A stretch of DNA of 64,000 nt from Microbacterium oleivorans NBRC 103075 (GTDB lineage Bacteria; Actinomycetota; Actinomycetes; Actinomycetales; Microbacteriaceae), in the NCBI RefSeq assembly GCF_001552475.1, contig NZ_BCRG01000002.1, positions 1 through 64,000 on the forward strand. The letters run 5' to 3'. Positions 42,354 through 55,761 of this stretch are shown piece after piece. Position numbers and translations under genes: made by a program. Below the pieces are notes generated by a model. That model ran no database searches. It had not been told where the DNA came from and was given only the letters and a program-made list of their open reading frames with translations. Position 1 is the first letter of the stretch, and each line of letters opens with the position of its first letter.

Positions 42354-43766
42354 GTGACCGTGGCTTCTGACTTCGTCGTCGTGTCCAACCGCCTTCCGGT
42401 AGATCGGACAGATGACGAGAACGAGCCCTGGCGCCGCTCTCCCGGCGGCCTCGTCACCGCCGTCGATCCCGTGATGCGGAGCAACAACGGTGCGTGGGTC
42501 GGTTGGCCCGGACAAGCCGATGTCGAGCTCGACCCGTTCGAATTCGATGGGCTGCAGCTGGTGCCGGTCATGCTGACCGCCGACGATGTGCAGCTCTACT
42601 ACGAGGGCTTCTCGAACGACACGATCTGGCCGCTGTACCACGACGTCATCGCGACTCCGACGTACCACCGCACGTGGTGGGACGCCTACGTCAAGGTGAA
42701 CACCCGCTTCGCCGAGGCGGCATCGCGGCACGCGGCCGAGGGCGCGACGGTCTGGGTCCACGACTACCAGCTGCAGCTCGTGCCGAAGCTGCTCCGCGAG
42801 CTCCGACCGGACCTCACGATCGGCTACTTCCATCACATTCCGTTCCCCGCATACGGCCTCTACGCGCAGCTGCCCTGGCGTCGGCAGGTGCTCGAAGGTC
42901 TGCTCGGCGCGGATGTCATCGGCTTCCAGCGGGTGGCGGATGCCGGAAACTTCGCCCGTGCTGTGCGGAGACAGCTCGGGTTCGACACCAAGGCCGGCGC
43001 GATCTCGGTGCCGACCCCCGACGGCGGCGTCCGGACAGCGGTGGCGCGCGCCTACCCGATCTCGATCGACGCCGCCGAATACGAGGACCTCGCGAAGCGC
43101 CCCGACGTCCGAGCCCGCGCGGAGGAGATCCGCACGAGCCTCGGCAACCCGAAGGCGATCCTCCTCGGGGTCGACCGGCTCGACTACACGAAGGGCATCC
43201 GACACCGCCTGAAGGCCTACGGCGAACTGCTGGCAGACGGTCGGTTGTCGGTCCACGACGTGATCCTCGTCCAGGTGGCGAGCCCGAGCCGGGAGCGGGT
43301 GCAGACCTATATGGAGCTCCGCGACGAGATCGAACTGACGGTCGGTCGCATCAACGGCGACGCCGACGAGCTCGGGTACAGCGCGATCCAGTACCTCCAC
43401 AACTCCTACCCCCGCGAAGAGATGGTCGCGCTCTTCCTCGCGGCGGACGTCATGCTCGTGACGGCGCTCCGCGACGGGATGAACCTCGTCGCCAAGGAGT
43501 ACGTCGCCAGTCGTGTCGACGGCGGCGGTGCTCTCGTGCTGAGCGAATTCACGGGGGCTGCCGACGAGCTGACCCAAGCGATCAAGGTCAACCCGCACGA
43601 CATCACCGGCGTGAAGGACGCGATCATGCAGGCGATCGACATGCCCCAGAAGGAGAAGGACCGCCGGATGCGGGCTCTCCGTCGCCGCGTGCGTGAGAAC
43701 GACGTCGCGAAGTGGTCCGAGCGCTTCCTGTCGGATCTGAACGCGGCTCGGAAGGAGCACCCGTGA
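42354..43766 (+). CDS. otsA: Trehalose-6-phosphate synthase
   Basis: A 470-residue GT20 glycosyltransferase that joins UDP- or ADP-glucose to glucose 6-phosphate. Conserved segments: [66 protein letters not shown] (UDP-glucose binding) and [14 protein letters not shown]. The GTG at 42354 has a GAGAGGA Shine-Dalgarno; a second GTG lies two codons later. It overlaps otsB by 4 bases. Confidence 0.96.
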   Translation: MTVASDFVVVSNRLPVDRTDDENEPWRRSPGGLVTAVDPVMRSNNGAWVGWPGQADVELDPFEFDGLQLVPVMLTADDVQLYYEGFSNDTIWPLYHDVIATPTYHRTWWDAYVKVNTRFAEAASRHAAEGATVWVHDYQLQLVPKLLRELRPDLTIGYFHHIPFPAYGLYAQLPWRRQVLEGLLGADVIGFQRVADAGNFARAVRRQLGFDTKAGAISVPTPDGGVRTAVARAYPISIDAAEYEDLAKRPDVRARAEEIRTSLGNPKAILLGVDRLDYTKGIRHRLKAYGELLADGRLSVHDVILVQVASPSRERVQTYMELRDEIELTVGRINGDADELGYSAIQYLHNSYPREEMVALFLAADVMLVTALRDGMNLVAKEYVASRVDGGGALVLSEFTGAADELTQAIKVNPHDITGVKDAIMQAIDMPQKEKDRRMRALRRRVRENDVAKWSERFLSDLNAARKEHP

Positions 43767-44530
43767 GCGATCTCACCACGGTCACTCGTGCACAGCGACT
43801 CCTCGTCGCCCTGGATTTCGACGGCACCCTTGCGCCTCTCGTCGACGACCCGATGAGTGCTCGCATGTTGCCCTCCGCCCGGCGCGCCGTCGACGCGCTC
43901 GTCGCCGCGCCCGAGACCGTCGTTGCGTTCGTGTCCGGTCGATCGCTCCGCGACCTCCGGGTCATCGCCGAGTACGCGGAGGGGTCGCCGATCCTCCTCG
44001 CCGGCTCCCACGGCGCCGAGTACCTGATCCCCGGCGGGCCGGCCGACCAGACGCTCCATCCGGACGACACCGCTTTGCGCGACCGGCTGCGAGCCGAGGC
44101 CGAGGAGCTCGCGACAGCGGTACCCGGTGCCTGGATCGAACCCAAGACGTTCGGCTTCGGAGTCCACCTCCGCACGGTCTCGGACACCACGGCCGCCGCC
44201 CGGCTCCGTGAATCCGTCGACACCCTGATGGCGGAGGCCGCACCGCACTGGCGTCGACGCCAGGGCCACGACATCGTCGAGTACGCGTTCACGGACGCCG
44301 GGAAGGATGCCGCCGTCGCCCACCTCCGCGACGTCGTCGGCGCCACCGCGGTCATCTTCGCCGGCGACGATGTCACGGACGAGGACGCGATCCGCTCGCT
44401 CGGCTCCGACGATCTCGGCATCCGCGTCGGGGCGGGGCAGACGGCGGCCTCGGTTCGTGTGGGAGACATCGAAGAACTCGCCGCTTTGCTGTCGACTGTC
44501 GCACGCGAGCGCGTCGCCGCACAGCAATAG
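43763..44530 (+). CDS. otsB: Trehalose-6-phosphate phosphatase
   Basis: A 255-residue HAD phosphatase. Motif I is [10 protein letters not shown] (nucleophile Asp), motif [10 protein letters not shown], and motifs III/IV are in [16 protein letters not shown] and [12 protein letters not shown]. It removes phosphate from trehalose 6-phosphate, completing synthesis of this stress protectant. Its TAG stop codon forms the first three bases of the -10 element of ilvD. Confidence 0.95.
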   Translation: MSDLTTVTRAQRLLVALDFDGTLAPLVDDPMSARMLPSARRAVDALVAAPETVVAFVSGRSLRDLRVIAEYAEGSPILLAGSHGAEYLIPGGPADQTLHPDDTALRDRLRAEAEELATAVPGAWIEPKTFGFGVHLRTVSDTTAAARLRESVDTLMAEAAPHWRRRQGHDIVEYAFTDAGKDAAVAHLRDVVGATAVIFAGDDVTDEDAIRSLGSDDLGIRVGAGQTAASVRVGDIEELAALLSTVARERVAAQQ

Positions 44531-44533
44531 ACT
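44528..44533 (+). promoter_or_regulatory. -10 hexamer TAGACT for the ilvD-ilvBNC genes, leaderless
   Basis: TAGACT begins with the otsB stop codon and lies 6 bases before the ilvD ATG. Transcription should therefore begin at the start codon of ilvD, independent of read-through from ots. Confidence 0.55.
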
Positions 44534-44539
44534 TCGAGA

Positions 44540-46246
44540 ATGCCCTCTCCCGACGAGACCATCGACATCAAGCCCCGCAGCCGCGCGGTCACCGACGGCA
44601 TCGAAGCCACCACTTCGCGAGGAATGCTCCGCGCGGTGGGAATGGGCGACGAAGACTGGGACAAGCCCCAGATCGGAATCGCCTCCAGTTGGAACGAGAT
44701 CACCCCTTGCAACCTGAGCCTCGACCGGCTCGCTCAGGGCGCCAAGGAGGGTGTCCACGCCGGCGGCGGGTACCCGCTGCAGTTCGGCACCATCTCGGTC
44801 TCCGACGGCATCTCCATGGGTCACGAGGGCATGCACTTCTCCCTCGTCAGCCGTGAGGTCATCGCCGACTCGGTGGAGACCGTGATGATGGCGGAGCGTC
44901 TCGACGGTTCCGTCCTCCTCGCGGGGTGCGACAAGTCGATCCCCGGCATGCTGATGGCGTCTGCCCGCCTCGACCTCTCAAGCGTGTTCCTCTACGCCGG
45001 CTCGATCGCGCCGGGCTGGGTCAAGCTCAGCGACGGCACCGAGAAGGACGTCACGATCATCGACTCCTTCGAGGCGGTGGGCGCCTGCCTCGCTGGCAAG
45101 ATGAGCGAAGCCGACCTCAAGCGCATCGAGTGTGCGATCGCCCCCGGCGAGGGAGCGTGCGGTGGCATGTACACCGCCAACACGATGGCCTCGGTCGCCG
45201 AGGCGCTGGGTCTCAGCCTGCCCGGCTCCGCCGCCCCGCCCTCGGCCGACCGGCGGCGCGACTACTACGCGCATCGCTCCGGCGAGGCGGTCGTCAACCT
45301 GCTCCGCCAGGGCATCACGACCCGCGACATCCTCACGAAGGAGTCGTTCGAGAACGCGATCGCACTCGCCATGGCCCTCGGTGGATCCACGAACGTCGTG
45401 CTCCACCTGCTCGCCATCGCCCGCGAGGCGGAGGTCGACCTGACGCTCCACGATTTCAACCGCATCGGCGACAATGTTCCCCACGTCGCCGACATGAAGC
45501 CGTTCGGCAAGTACGTCATGAACGACGTCGACCGGCACGGCGGCATCCCGGTCATCATGAAGGCCATGCTCGACGAGGGGCTTCTCCACGGTGACGCTTT
45601 GACGGTGACGGGCAAAACCCTTGCTGAGAACCTCCGCGACCTCGACCCGGACCCCATCGACGGCACCGTCATCCACACGTTCGACGACCCGATCCACGCG
45701 ACCGGCGGCATCACGATCCTGCACGGTTCGATGGCTCCCGAGGGCGCCGTCGTGAAGACCGCGGGGTTCGACGCCGCGGTCTTCGAAGGACCCGCTCGTG
45801 TGTTCGAGCGTGAGCGTGCCGCGATGGATGCGCTCGAAGCGGGCCGCATCAACGCCGGTGACGTCGTCGTCATCCGTTACGAGGGTCCGAAGGGGGGCCC
45901 TGGCATGCGCGAAATGCTCGCCGTGACGGCCGCCATCAAGGGCGCTGGCCTCGGAAAAGATGTACTACTGTTGACGGACGGACGATTCTCAGGCGGCACA
46001 ACCGGCCTGTGCATCGGCCACATAGCTCCCGAAGCAGTGGACGCAGGTCCCATTGCCTTCGTGCGCGATGGTGATCTGATACGGGTCGATATCGCTGCTC
46101 GCTCTCTCGACCTACTCGTCGACGAGGCTGAGCTGGCCTCCCGCCGTGACGGCTGGGAGCCCCTTCCCCCGCGCTATACCCGTGGCGTGCTGGCCAAGTA
46201 CTCGAAGCTCGTGCGCTCCGCCGCGGAGGGCGCGACGACGGGCTAG
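44540..46246 (+). CDS. ilvD: Dihydroxy-acid dehydratase
   Basis: A 568-residue Fe-S enzyme that dehydrates 2,3-dihydroxy-isovalerate and its homologue to the 2-oxo acids of valine and isoleucine synthesis. Cluster cysteines are visible in [13 protein letters not shown] and [12 protein letters not shown], and the active-site region is near the C-terminus in [17 protein letters not shown]. Full length. Confidence 0.97.
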   Translation: MPSPDETIDIKPRSRAVTDGIEATTSRGMLRAVGMGDEDWDKPQIGIASSWNEITPCNLSLDRLAQGAKEGVHAGGGYPLQFGTISVSDGISMGHEGMHFSLVSREVIADSVETVMMAERLDGSVLLAGCDKSIPGMLMASARLDLSSVFLYAGSIAPGWVKLSDGTEKDVTIIDSFEAVGACLAGKMSEADLKRIECAIAPGEGACGGMYTANTMASVAEALGLSLPGSAAPPSADRRRDYYAHRSGEAVVNLLRQGITTRDILTKESFENAIALAMALGGSTNVVLHLLAIAREAEVDLTLHDFNRIGDNVPHVADMKPFGKYVMNDVDRHGGIPVIMKAMLDEGLLHGDALTVTGKTLAENLRDLDPDPIDGTVIHTFDDPIHATGGITILHGSMAPEGAVVKTAGFDAAVFEGPARVFERERAAMDALEAGRINAGDVVVIRYEGPKGGPGMREMLAVTAAIKGAGLGKDVLLLTDGRFSGGTTGLCIGHIAPEAVDAGPIAFVRDGDLIRVDIAARSLDLLVDEAELASRRDGWEPLPPRYTRGVLAKYSKLVRSAAEGATTG

Positions 46247-46287
46247 GCCCCACACACCCGTCATCCATCACCACAGAGGTCCCATTC

Positions 46288-49666
<3,379 letters not shown>

Positions 49667-49723
49667 CCCTCGGCATCCCGCCCTCGGCGCATCCGTCGAG
49701 ACCGGCTTGAAATGAGCCACGGA

Positions 49724-49752
49724 GGCCCGGCCCTTACAAGGGGTCGGGCCTT
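49724..49752. terminator. Hairpin terminator after ilvC
   Basis: GGCCCGGCCCTT and AAGGGGTCGGGCC form a 10-12 bp stem with one bulge and a short loop, 58 bases after the ilvC stop. There is no strong U-run; a -10 for the next gene follows immediately. Confidence 0.6.
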
Positions 49753-49761
49753 CGGCGTCGA

Positions 49762-49767
49762 TAGACT
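49762..49767 (+). promoter_or_regulatory. -10 hexamer TAGACT, leaderless start of the following membrane protein gene
   Basis: TAGACT, a 6-base gap, then GTG 49774. Confidence 0.5.
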
Positions 49768-49773
49768 CGAGCC

Positions 49774-50259
49774 GTGCCTTCCGACCCCCGAGACGACGAG
49801 GACGCCTTCCGCTGGGAAGGCGACGATTCGCCGACGCGCCCACCGCGTCCGGAGCGGGCGGACACGTCCCTCCCGAGCGGATGGCACGCCGTCGGGAAGG
49901 GCAGCGAGCCGCAGCCGGATGCGCCGGACGCCGAGCCGGTTCCTGTCACAGCCGAGGAGACCTCGCCGCCGGCATCCCTCGGTAACGTCGCGCTGGTCTC
50001 CCTGGGTCTCCTGGGTGGGATCTACCTGCTTTACGCCATCGGCTGGCTGCTCGGCGGGTCCCGGACCGCGCTCGTCATCTCGCCGTTCCTCGCCCCCAGC
50101 GCGGTCGTTCCGGCACAGTGGCTGGCTGTCGCGGCCCCCGTGCTGTGGTTCGGCGGAACCATGCTGCTGACGCGGGCGTCGGCGAGCTGGGTGCGGTTCG
50201 TGTGGCTCGTGGTCGGCGTCTTCTTGCTGCTGCCCTGGCCCTTCGTGAGCGGAGTGTGA
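49774..50259 (+). CDS. Membrane protein of unknown function
   Basis: A 161-residue protein. The first 65 residues are charged and Pro/Asp/Glu-rich, probably disordered and cytosolic (PRDDEDAFRWEGDD), followed by three hydrophobic helices at about 68-90, 105-123 and 134-157. No known domain recognised. GTG start. Its position between ilvC and serA, together with the next small membrane gene, is familiar from other Micrococcales as hypothetical proteins. Confidence 0.75.
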   Translation: MPSDPRDDEDAFRWEGDDSPTRPPRPERADTSLPSGWHAVGKGSEPQPDAPDAEPVPVTAEETSPPASLGNVALVSLGLLGGIYLLYAIGWLLGGSRTALVISPFLAPSAVVPAQWLAVAAPVLWFGGTMLLTRASASWVRFVWLVVGVFLLLPWPFVSGV

Positions 50260-50263
50260 CCTC

Positions 50264-50605
50264 GTGACGACGACTTCCTCCGCACGCCGAGCCCCCTCGT
50301 GGCTGCGCTCCACCGTCGCCGGCGTCTTCGGTCTGTTCTACGCGTACGCCGTGTGGACGGCTGTCGCCTTCCTCATCGCTCAGGCCACCGCGGTCGAAGG
50401 TCTGAACGGCGCGGGGTGGGCGATCCTGCTGTTCTCGGTGGTGTTCCCGATCATCGTCTTCGTGGCGGGACTCCTGCTCGGGCGCCGGCGACAGATTCTG
50501 CATCTGGCGGTGATCCTCGTCGTGGGGTTGGGCCTCGTCGCGGTGTTCTGGTTGAACATCCTCACCTACGCGATCACGAACGGTAACTCTCTGTTCGGAG
50601 GGTGA
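50264..50605 (+). CDS. Small three-helix membrane protein of unknown function
   Basis: A 113-residue protein. A short basic N-terminus (ARRAPSWLRS) is followed by three hydrophobic helices, with a basic loop (LGRRRQ) between the last two. GTG start 4 bases after the preceding gene, so the two are co-transcribed. No function can be assigned. Confidence 0.75.
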   Translation: MTTTSSARRAPSWLRSTVAGVFGLFYAYAVWTAVAFLIAQATAVEGLNGAGWAILLFSVVFPIIVFVAGLLLGRRRQILHLAVILVVGLGLVAVFWLNILTYAITNGNSLFGG

Positions 50606-50611
50606 TCGCCG

Positions 50612-50633
50612 TCACACGGTCAGGCCCGTGTGA
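50612..50633. repeat. Perfect inverted repeat upstream of serA
   Basis: TCACACGG and CCGTGTGA with a 6-base spacer. It lies just after the upstream stop codon and 10 bases before a TAGGCT -10 (50644-50649), covering the expected -35 position. It could be a regulator site for serA or a short terminator hairpin. Confidence 0.55.
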
Positions 50634-50727
50634 TCCGATTCGCTAGGCTGGCCGTGCCGCGTACCGTCGTCGGTCCCAGCCCGGCCGGCTTCGTGGCGAT
50701 CCACTCTCGCGTACCCGAAGGTCTGCC

Positions 50728-52332
50728 GTGCCCAAGCCTGTCGTCCTCATCGCCGAAGAACTCTCTCCCGCCACGATCGAGGCCCTCGGCCCCGACTTCG
50801 AGGTCCGATCCGTCGACGGCGCCGACCGCGCCGCTCTGCTCCCCGCGCTGGCCGATGCCGCCGCTGTCCTCATCCGCTCCGCGACGAAGATGGATGCCGA
50901 GGCGATCGCCGCGGCCCCGTCTCTCAAGGTGATCGCGCGGGCCGGTGTCGGTCTCGACAACGTCGACATCAAGGCGGCCACCAGCGCCGGCGTCATGGTG
51001 GTCAACGCTCCGACGTCGAACATCATCTCCGCCGCCGAGCTCACGGTTGGCCACATCCTGAGCCTCGCTCGTCACATCCCCGCGGCGCACGCCTCGCTCG
51101 CCGTCGGAGCGTGGAAGCGGTCGTCCTTCACCGGAACCGAGCTGTTCGAGAAGACCGTCGGCATCATCGGACTCGGTCGCATCGGAGCGCTCATCGCGGC
51201 TCGTCTGCAGGCGTTCGGCGTCTCGGTCGTCGCGTACGACCCCTATGTCACGCCCACGCGGGCTCAGCAGCTCGGCGTGCAGCTCCTCGGCCTCGACGAG
51301 CTTCTGCGAACGAGCGACTTCGTGACGATCCACATGCCGAAGACCCCCGAGACGACCGGCATGATCGGCGCCGCGCAGTTCGAGATCATGAAGGATACGG
51401 CGTACGTCGTGAACGTCGCCCGCGGCGGCCTCATCGACGAAGAGGCGCTCCACACGGCGCTGACGACCGGCCAGATCGCCGGCGCGGGTCTCGACGTCTT
51501 CACGAGCGAGCCCCCGAAGGAGGACGGCACGGCGTTCCCGCTGCTGTCGCTGCCGAACGTCGTCGTCACGCCGCACCTGGGCGCGTCGACCGACGAGGCG
51601 CAGGAGAAGGCAGGCGTCTCGGTCGCGAAGTCCGTCAAGCTGGCCCTCGAGGGCGACCTCGTCCCGGATGCCGTCAACGTCGCCGGTGGCGTTATCGACC
51701 CGTTCGTGCGGCCCGGCATCGCCCTCGTCGAGCAGCTGGGTCAGATCTTCACGGGGCTCGCACCGAGCGCCCTCACGAGCCTCGACATCGAGGTGCGCGG
51801 CGAGCTGGCCGACTACGACGTGAGCGTCTACCGTCTCGCGGCTCTCAAGGGGATCTTCACGAACATCGTGAGCGAGAACGTGTCGTACGTGAACGCTCCC
51901 TTGTTCGCCGAGCAGCGCGGAATCGAGACGCGCCTCATCGTCGAGTCCGAGAGCCCGCTGTACCGGAACATCACGATCCTCCGCGGCACTCTGTCTGACG
52001 GCACCGTGCTCACGGTCGAGGGGACGCTCGCAGGCACCCGCATGGTTCCGAAGGTCGTCGGCATCAACGGGTACGAGGTCGAGGTCCCGATCAACCGCTA
52101 TCACGTGGTCATGCGGTACGCCGACCGCCCGGGCATCGTCGCGATCTACGGCCAGAAGCTCGGCCAGGCGGGCATCAACATCGCCGGACTCCAGGTCGCC
52201 CGTCCGGACTCGAGCGGCCGCGCCCTGTCGGTGCTGACGGTCGATTCGCCCATCCCCGAGGCGATGCTCGACGAGCTCCGTGAGGCGGTCGCTGCCGACC
52301 TGTTCCGGCAGATCGAGCTCACCGAGGTCTGA
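50728..52332 (+). CDS. serA: D-3-phosphoglycerate dehydrogenase
   Basis: A 534-residue NAD-dependent enzyme for the first step of serine synthesis. The Rossmann motif is VGIIGLGRIG, the catalytic Arg and Glu are in NVARGGLIDEEAL and the distal segment, and the catalytic His is in VVTPHLGAST. It is the long actinobacterial form, with an intervening domain (about 315-455) and a C-terminal ACT domain (about 460-534, YADRPGIVAIYGQKLGQAGINIAG). GTG start with GAAGG upstream. A likely promoter -10 (TAGGCT) lies about 80 bases upstream. Confidence 0.96.
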   Translation: MPKPVVLIAEELSPATIEALGPDFEVRSVDGADRAALLPALADAAAVLIRSATKMDAEAIAAAPSLKVIARAGVGLDNVDIKAATSAGVMVVNAPTSNIISAAELTVGHILSLARHIPAAHASLAVGAWKRSSFTGTELFEKTVGIIGLGRIGALIAARLQAFGVSVVAYDPYVTPTRAQQLGVQLLGLDELLRTSDFVTIHMPKTPETTGMIGAAQFEIMKDTAYVVNVARGGLIDEEALHTALTTGQIAGAGLDVFTSEPPKEDGTAFPLLSLPNVVVTPHLGASTDEAQEKAGVSVAKSVKLALEGDLVPDAVNVAGGVIDPFVRPGIALVEQLGQIFTGLAPSALTSLDIEVRGELADYDVSVYRLAALKGIFTNIVSENVSYVNAPLFAEQRGIETRLIVESESPLYRNITILRGTLSDGTVLTVEGTLAGTRMVPKVVGINGYEVEVPINRYHVVMRYADRPGIVAIYGQKLGQAGINIAGLQVARPDSSGRALSVLTVDSPIPEAMLDELREAVAADLFRQIELTEV

Positions 52333-52353
52333 CGCCTCACGGCATCCCTCGTT

Positions 52354-52398
52354 CCCCCGTCGCAACACGCCGCGCGTTCGCGCGAACTGCGACGGGGG
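52354..52398. repeat. Palindromic intergenic repeat, copy 1
   Basis: Arms CCCCCGTCGCA and TGCGACGGGGG, 11 bp perfect, enclose a GC-rich centre. It starts 22 bases after the serA stop and could act as its terminator. The inner part shares about 25 bases with copy 2. Confidence 0.8.
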
Positions 52399-52428
52399 AG
52401 TGAGGCGGCGACCCGTGCCTGCTGCTCA

Positions 52429-52471
52429 CCTGTCGCAACACGCCGCGCGTTCGCGCCGATTGCGACAGGGG
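52429..52471. repeat. Palindromic intergenic repeat, copy 2
   Basis: Arms CCTGTCGCAA and TTGCGACAGG, 10 bp perfect. Compared with copy 1 the arms have changed on both sides in a pairing-preserving way (CCCCGTCGC versus CCTGTCGC and their complements), which indicates selection for the hairpin and not only descent. Confidence 0.8.
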
Positions 52472-52518
52472 AAGTACCCCGACGGCGCCGCGCGACGACG
52501 ACACCGGCGAGGGATGCC

Positions 52519-53061
52519 TCAGCGCGCGGCGCGCTCGACGAGGGCGATCAACGCCGCCAGGTCTTCGCCCTGGGGAATCGGGCCCGGCACGCCGGTCGTC
52601 GCGAGGGCGCTGTTGTAGTACAGCCCGTCACTTACGAGCAGGACGAGCTGGAGCGCACTCTCGTCCCGCGTGTGCGGGCGGAGCGCGTCCTCCCAGACGC
52701 GACGCGCGTCGCGCAGAGCGGCGGAGGCGGCTTTGTGGCCGGTCTGCGCGAGCCGCGACGTCGCGACGATCGCCCGGTCCAGGGGAGTGTCGGACTGCAC
52801 GGACGTCCGCACGAAGACGGAGATGACGCCGTCAGGGGAGCCGAGCATCTCCTCGACGTCGGCGTCGACGAGATGCAGCATCCGGTCGATGAGCGCCGTT
52901 TCGAGAGCCTCCTTCGACGCGTAGTGATAAAGCAGTCCACCCTTCGAGACGCCGGCGGCAGCAGCCACCGCATCCATCGTCGCGCCGCGGGCGCCGTCGT
53001 CGATCAGCGCAGCCTCGAAGGCGTCGAGGACACTTTCGCGTGCCCGCGGTGGTCTACTCAC
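52519..53061 (-). CDS. TetR-family transcriptional regulator
   Basis: A 180-residue repressor. The N-terminal helix-turn-helix is ATMDAVAAAAGVSKGGLLYHYASKEAL (about residues 27-53), and the C-terminal domain is the ligand-binding type. The GTG at 53061 has GAGAGGA upstream; the longer open frame is a shadow of the divergent MFS gene. It probably represses that efflux gene through the palindrome at 53097-53122. Confidence 0.9.
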   Translation of the reverse strand: MSRPPRARESVLDAFEAALIDDGARGATMDAVAAAAGVSKGGLLYHYASKEALETALIDRMLHLVDADVEEMLGSPDGVISVFVRTSVQSDTPLDRAIVATSRLAQTGHKAASAALRDARRVWEDALRPHTRDESALQLVLLVSDGLYYNSALATTGVPGPIPQGEDLAALIALVERAAR

Positions 53062-53096
53062 GTATCGATCCTCTCGCGGCTGTGTGTCGATTCTGT

Positions 53097-53122
53097 TACT
53101 ATACCGGCTGGACGGTGTATTA
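53097..53122. promoter_or_regulatory. Probable TetR operator between the regulator and the MFS gene
   Basis: TACTATACCG, a 6-base spacer, then CGGTGTATTA; 8 of 10 positions are symmetric. The site ends 3 bases before the MFS ATG, so binding would block its transcription start. Confidence 0.6.
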
Positions 53123-53125
53123 ATC

Positions 53126-54673
53126 ATGACTTTGACTGAAGAGATCCGAGTGGCCGACGCGGCCGGAACGCGACAGGGATGGCGCGGGTGGGCGGCGCTG
53201 GCGGTGCTCATGCTGCCGGTGCTCCTGGTGTCCGTCGACAACACGGTGCTGAGCTTCGCCCTGCCCGAGATCGCCCGCGACCTCACTCCCACGAGCGCGC
53301 AGCAGCTGTGGATCATCGACGTGTATCCGCTCGTGCTCGCGGGCCTGCTCGTCACGATGGGGTCGCTCGGGGACCGCTTCGGCCGCCGCCGCCTCCTGAT
53401 GATCGGTGCAACCGGCTTCGCCGCGGTGTCCGCCCTCGCTGCCTTCTCGCCGACGGCGGAACTCCTCGTCGTCGCTCGCGCCGCCATGGGTGTCTTCGGC
53501 GCGATGCTGATGCCCTCGACCCTGTCGCTCCTGCGCAGCATCTTCACCGACCGCGATCAGCGCCGCCTCGCCATCGCGGTGTGGGCCTCGATGTTCTCCG
53601 CCGGATCCGCGCTCGGGCCGATCGTCGGCGGAATACTTCTCGAGCACTTCGCGTGGGGTTCCGTGTTCCTGCTGGCGGTGCCCGTCCTCATCCCGCTGCT
53701 CGTCCTCGCGCCGATCCTCGTGCCGGAGAGCCGCGATCCGAAGCCGGGCCGAATCGACCCCCTCAGCATCGTGCTGAGCATGGCGACGATGGTGCCGGTC
53801 GTCTACGCCATCAAGGAGTTCGCGGTCCATGGTGCGGGCGTCCTCCCGCTCGTCCTGGTGGTCGTCGGCGTCGTGTTCGGATGGCTCTTCGTGCGTCGTC
53901 AGCTGCGTTCCGAGAGCCCCATGCTCGACATGCGCCTGTTCCGTCAGAGCGCGTTCACCGGAGCCCTGCTCGTGAACCTGCTCAGTGTGGTGGCGCTCGT
54001 AGGGTTCCTCTACTTCGTCACACAGCACCTGCAGCTCATCATCGGCCTCAGCCCGCTGCAGGCCGGGCTCGCCCTCGTGCCCGGACTCGTGCTCATGATC
54101 GTCTCGGGCCTCACCGTGGTCCCGGTCTCGCGCCGCGTCTCGCCGCGTGTCGTCGTGCCGGTCGCGCTCGCGCTGTCGGTCGCCGCGTATGTCGTGATCG
54201 CCGTGTCGACGGATGCCTCGGCCCTCGGCACGCTCATCGCCGCCTTCGGCCTCCTCGGCATCGGCATCGGTGCCGCTGAGACCGTGTCGAACGAGCTGAT
54301 TCTCGCCAGCGCCCCGCCGGCGAAGGCGGGAGCCGCGAGCGCGGTCTCCGAGACCGCCTACGAACTCGGCGCGGTTCTCGGCACCGCCGTGCTCGGCGGC
54401 ATCCTCACCGCGCTCTACCGCTCAGGCATCATCCTGCCGTCCGGTCTCCCCGCCGGGTCGGCCGATGCCGCCCGCGAAACCCTCGGCGGTGCCGTCACGG
54501 TCGCAGAGACGCTGCCGGCCGATCTGGGCGCTCGTGTGGTGGACGCTGCGGCATCCGCTTTCGACGCGGGCGTCGGCGTCACCTCGATCATCGGCGCCGG
54601 GCTGGTCGTCTGCGCGGCCGTGATCGCGGCCACTACGCTGAAGGGAACCCGCACTCCGCGCGTCGACCACTGA
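53126..54673 (+). CDS. MFS multidrug efflux transporter (DHA2, 14-helix type)
   Basis: A 515-residue permease. The motif A loop is [17 protein letters not shown] after helix 2, motif C-like glycines are in [17 protein letters not shown], and [16 protein letters not shown] after helix 1 is the DHA2 signature. About 14 helices are predicted by eye, as usual for drug:proton antiporters of this family. It pairs with the divergent TetR regulator. ATG 53126 is chosen; an upstream in-frame start at 53084 lies within the operator region. Confidence 0.9.
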   Translation: MTLTEEIRVADAAGTRQGWRGWAALAVLMLPVLLVSVDNTVLSFALPEIARDLTPTSAQQLWIIDVYPLVLAGLLVTMGSLGDRFGRRRLLMIGATGFAAVSALAAFSPTAELLVVARAAMGVFGAMLMPSTLSLLRSIFTDRDQRRLAIAVWASMFSAGSALGPIVGGILLEHFAWGSVFLLAVPVLIPLLVLAPILVPESRDPKPGRIDPLSIVLSMATMVPVVYAIKEFAVHGAGVLPLVLVVVGVVFGWLFVRRQLRSESPMLDMRLFRQSAFTGALLVNLLSVVALVGFLYFVTQHLQLIIGLSPLQAGLALVPGLVLMIVSGLTVVPVSRRVSPRVVVPVALALSVAAYVVIAVSTDASALGTLIAAFGLLGIGIGAAETVSNELILASAPPAKAGAASAVSETAYELGAVLGTAVLGGILTALYRSGIILPSGLPAGSADAARETLGGAVTVAETLPADLGARVVDAAASAFDAGVGVTSIIGAGLVVCAAVIAATTLKGTRTPRVDH

Positions 54674-54708
54674 GCACGCGCGGGTCACCCCCGACAACGA
54701 GGAGAGCG

Positions 54709-55761
54709 ATGTCGCGCGTCGTGAAGCTGGCCGTCATCCCCGGAGACGGCATCGGCCCAGAGGTCATCGCCGAGGCCGAGAAGGTGCTCGACGCCGTCAC
54801 CGAGAGCGCGGAGGTCACGTTCGAGAAGACGCGGTTCTCCCTCGGCGCCGCCCGCTACCTCGAGACGGGCGACACGCTCACCGACGAAGACCTCGCCGCG
54901 GTCGCATCCCACGACGCCATCCTCCTCGGTGCGGTGGGCGGGATGCCGGGCGACCCGCGCCTCAAGGACGCCAACATCGAGCGGGGTCTGCTTCTCAAGC
55001 TCCGGTTCGCGCTCGACCACTACGTGAACCTCCGCCCCTCGGTGCTCTACCCGGGTGCGCCCGGTCCGTTGGCAGAACCCGGTGAGATCGATTTCGTCGT
55101 CGTCCGCGAGGGCACCGAGGGGCCCTACGTCGGCAACGGCGGTTCGATCCGCACCGGCACGCCCCACGAGATCGCGAACGAGACGTCTGTCAACACCGCC
55201 TTCGGCATCGAGCGAGTGGTGCGATTCGCCTTCGCTCAGGCCGAGAAGCGTCGGAACAAGCTGACCCTCGTGCACAAGACGAACGTCCTCGTCCACGCGG
55301 GCGGCATGTGGAAGCGGATCGTCGATGAGGTGGCATCGGAGCACCCGAACGTCGCCGTAGACTACCTGCACGTCGACGCGGCGACGATCTTCCTGGTCAC
55401 GAACCCGGGCCGCTTCGACGTGATCGTCACCGACAACCTCTTCGGTGACATCCTGACCGACTTGGCCGGCGCCGTCACCGGAGGCATCGGCCTCGCCGCT
55501 TCGGGGAACATCAACCCCGACGGTGCGTTCCCGTCGATGTTCGAGCCCGTGCACGGTTCCGCGCCGGACATCGCCGGACAGCAGATCGCCGATCCCACCG
55601 CCGCGATCCTCTCCGTCGCCCTCCTGCTCGACCACCTCGAGCTGAGCGACGAAGCGCAGCGCGTCACCCGCGCCGCCCGAGAAGACATCGAAGCCAGGGA
55701 CGGCTCCGCCCGCACGACCGCGCAGGTCGGCGACGCCATCACCGCACGCCTCCGGGCGTAA
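54709..55761 (+). CDS. leuB: 3-isopropylmalate dehydrogenase
   Basis: A 350-residue NAD-dependent decarboxylating dehydrogenase of leucine synthesis. It shows [27 protein letters not shown] (substrate loop), [11 protein letters not shown] (catalytic Lys), [10 protein letters not shown] and the metal-binding [15 protein letters not shown] segment. The short actinobacterial form. A GAGGAGAG Shine-Dalgarno precedes ATG 54709. Confidence 0.95.
   Translation: MSRVVKLAVIPGDGIGPEVIAEAEKVLDAVTESAEVTFEKTRFSLGAARYLETGDTLTDEDLAAVASHDAILLGAVGGMPGDPRLKDANIERGLLLKLRFALDHYVNLRPSVLYPGAPGPLAEPGEIDFVVVREGTEGPYVGNGGSIRTGTPHEIANETSVNTAFGIERVVRFAFAQAEKRRNKLTLVHKTNVLVHAGGMWKRIVDEVASEHPNVAVDYLHVDAATIFLVTNPGRFDVIVTDNLFGDILTDLAGAVTGGIGLAASGNINPDGAFPSMFEPVHGSAPDIAGQQIADPTAAILSVALLLDHLELSDEAQRVTRAAREDIEARDGSARTTAQVGDAITARLRA

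Noticed and set aside
42333..43760. 475-residue antisense frame opposite otsA
   Set aside because: Shadow of otsA on the other strand; His/Val/Asp-rich composition without any motif. Several similar long antisense frames (1779-2633, 13250-14854, 48428-49843, 50620-52368, 58912-60690) were rejected for the same reason.
46247..46287. Leader peptide or riboswitch before ilvB
   Set aside because: The gap is only 41 bases, without a branched-chain codon run or stable structure.
50654..50727. Leaderless upstream ORF before serA starting at GTG 50654
   Set aside because: The gap to the TAGGCT -10 is only 4 bases and the frame runs out of phase into serA, so it is probably not translated as a leader.
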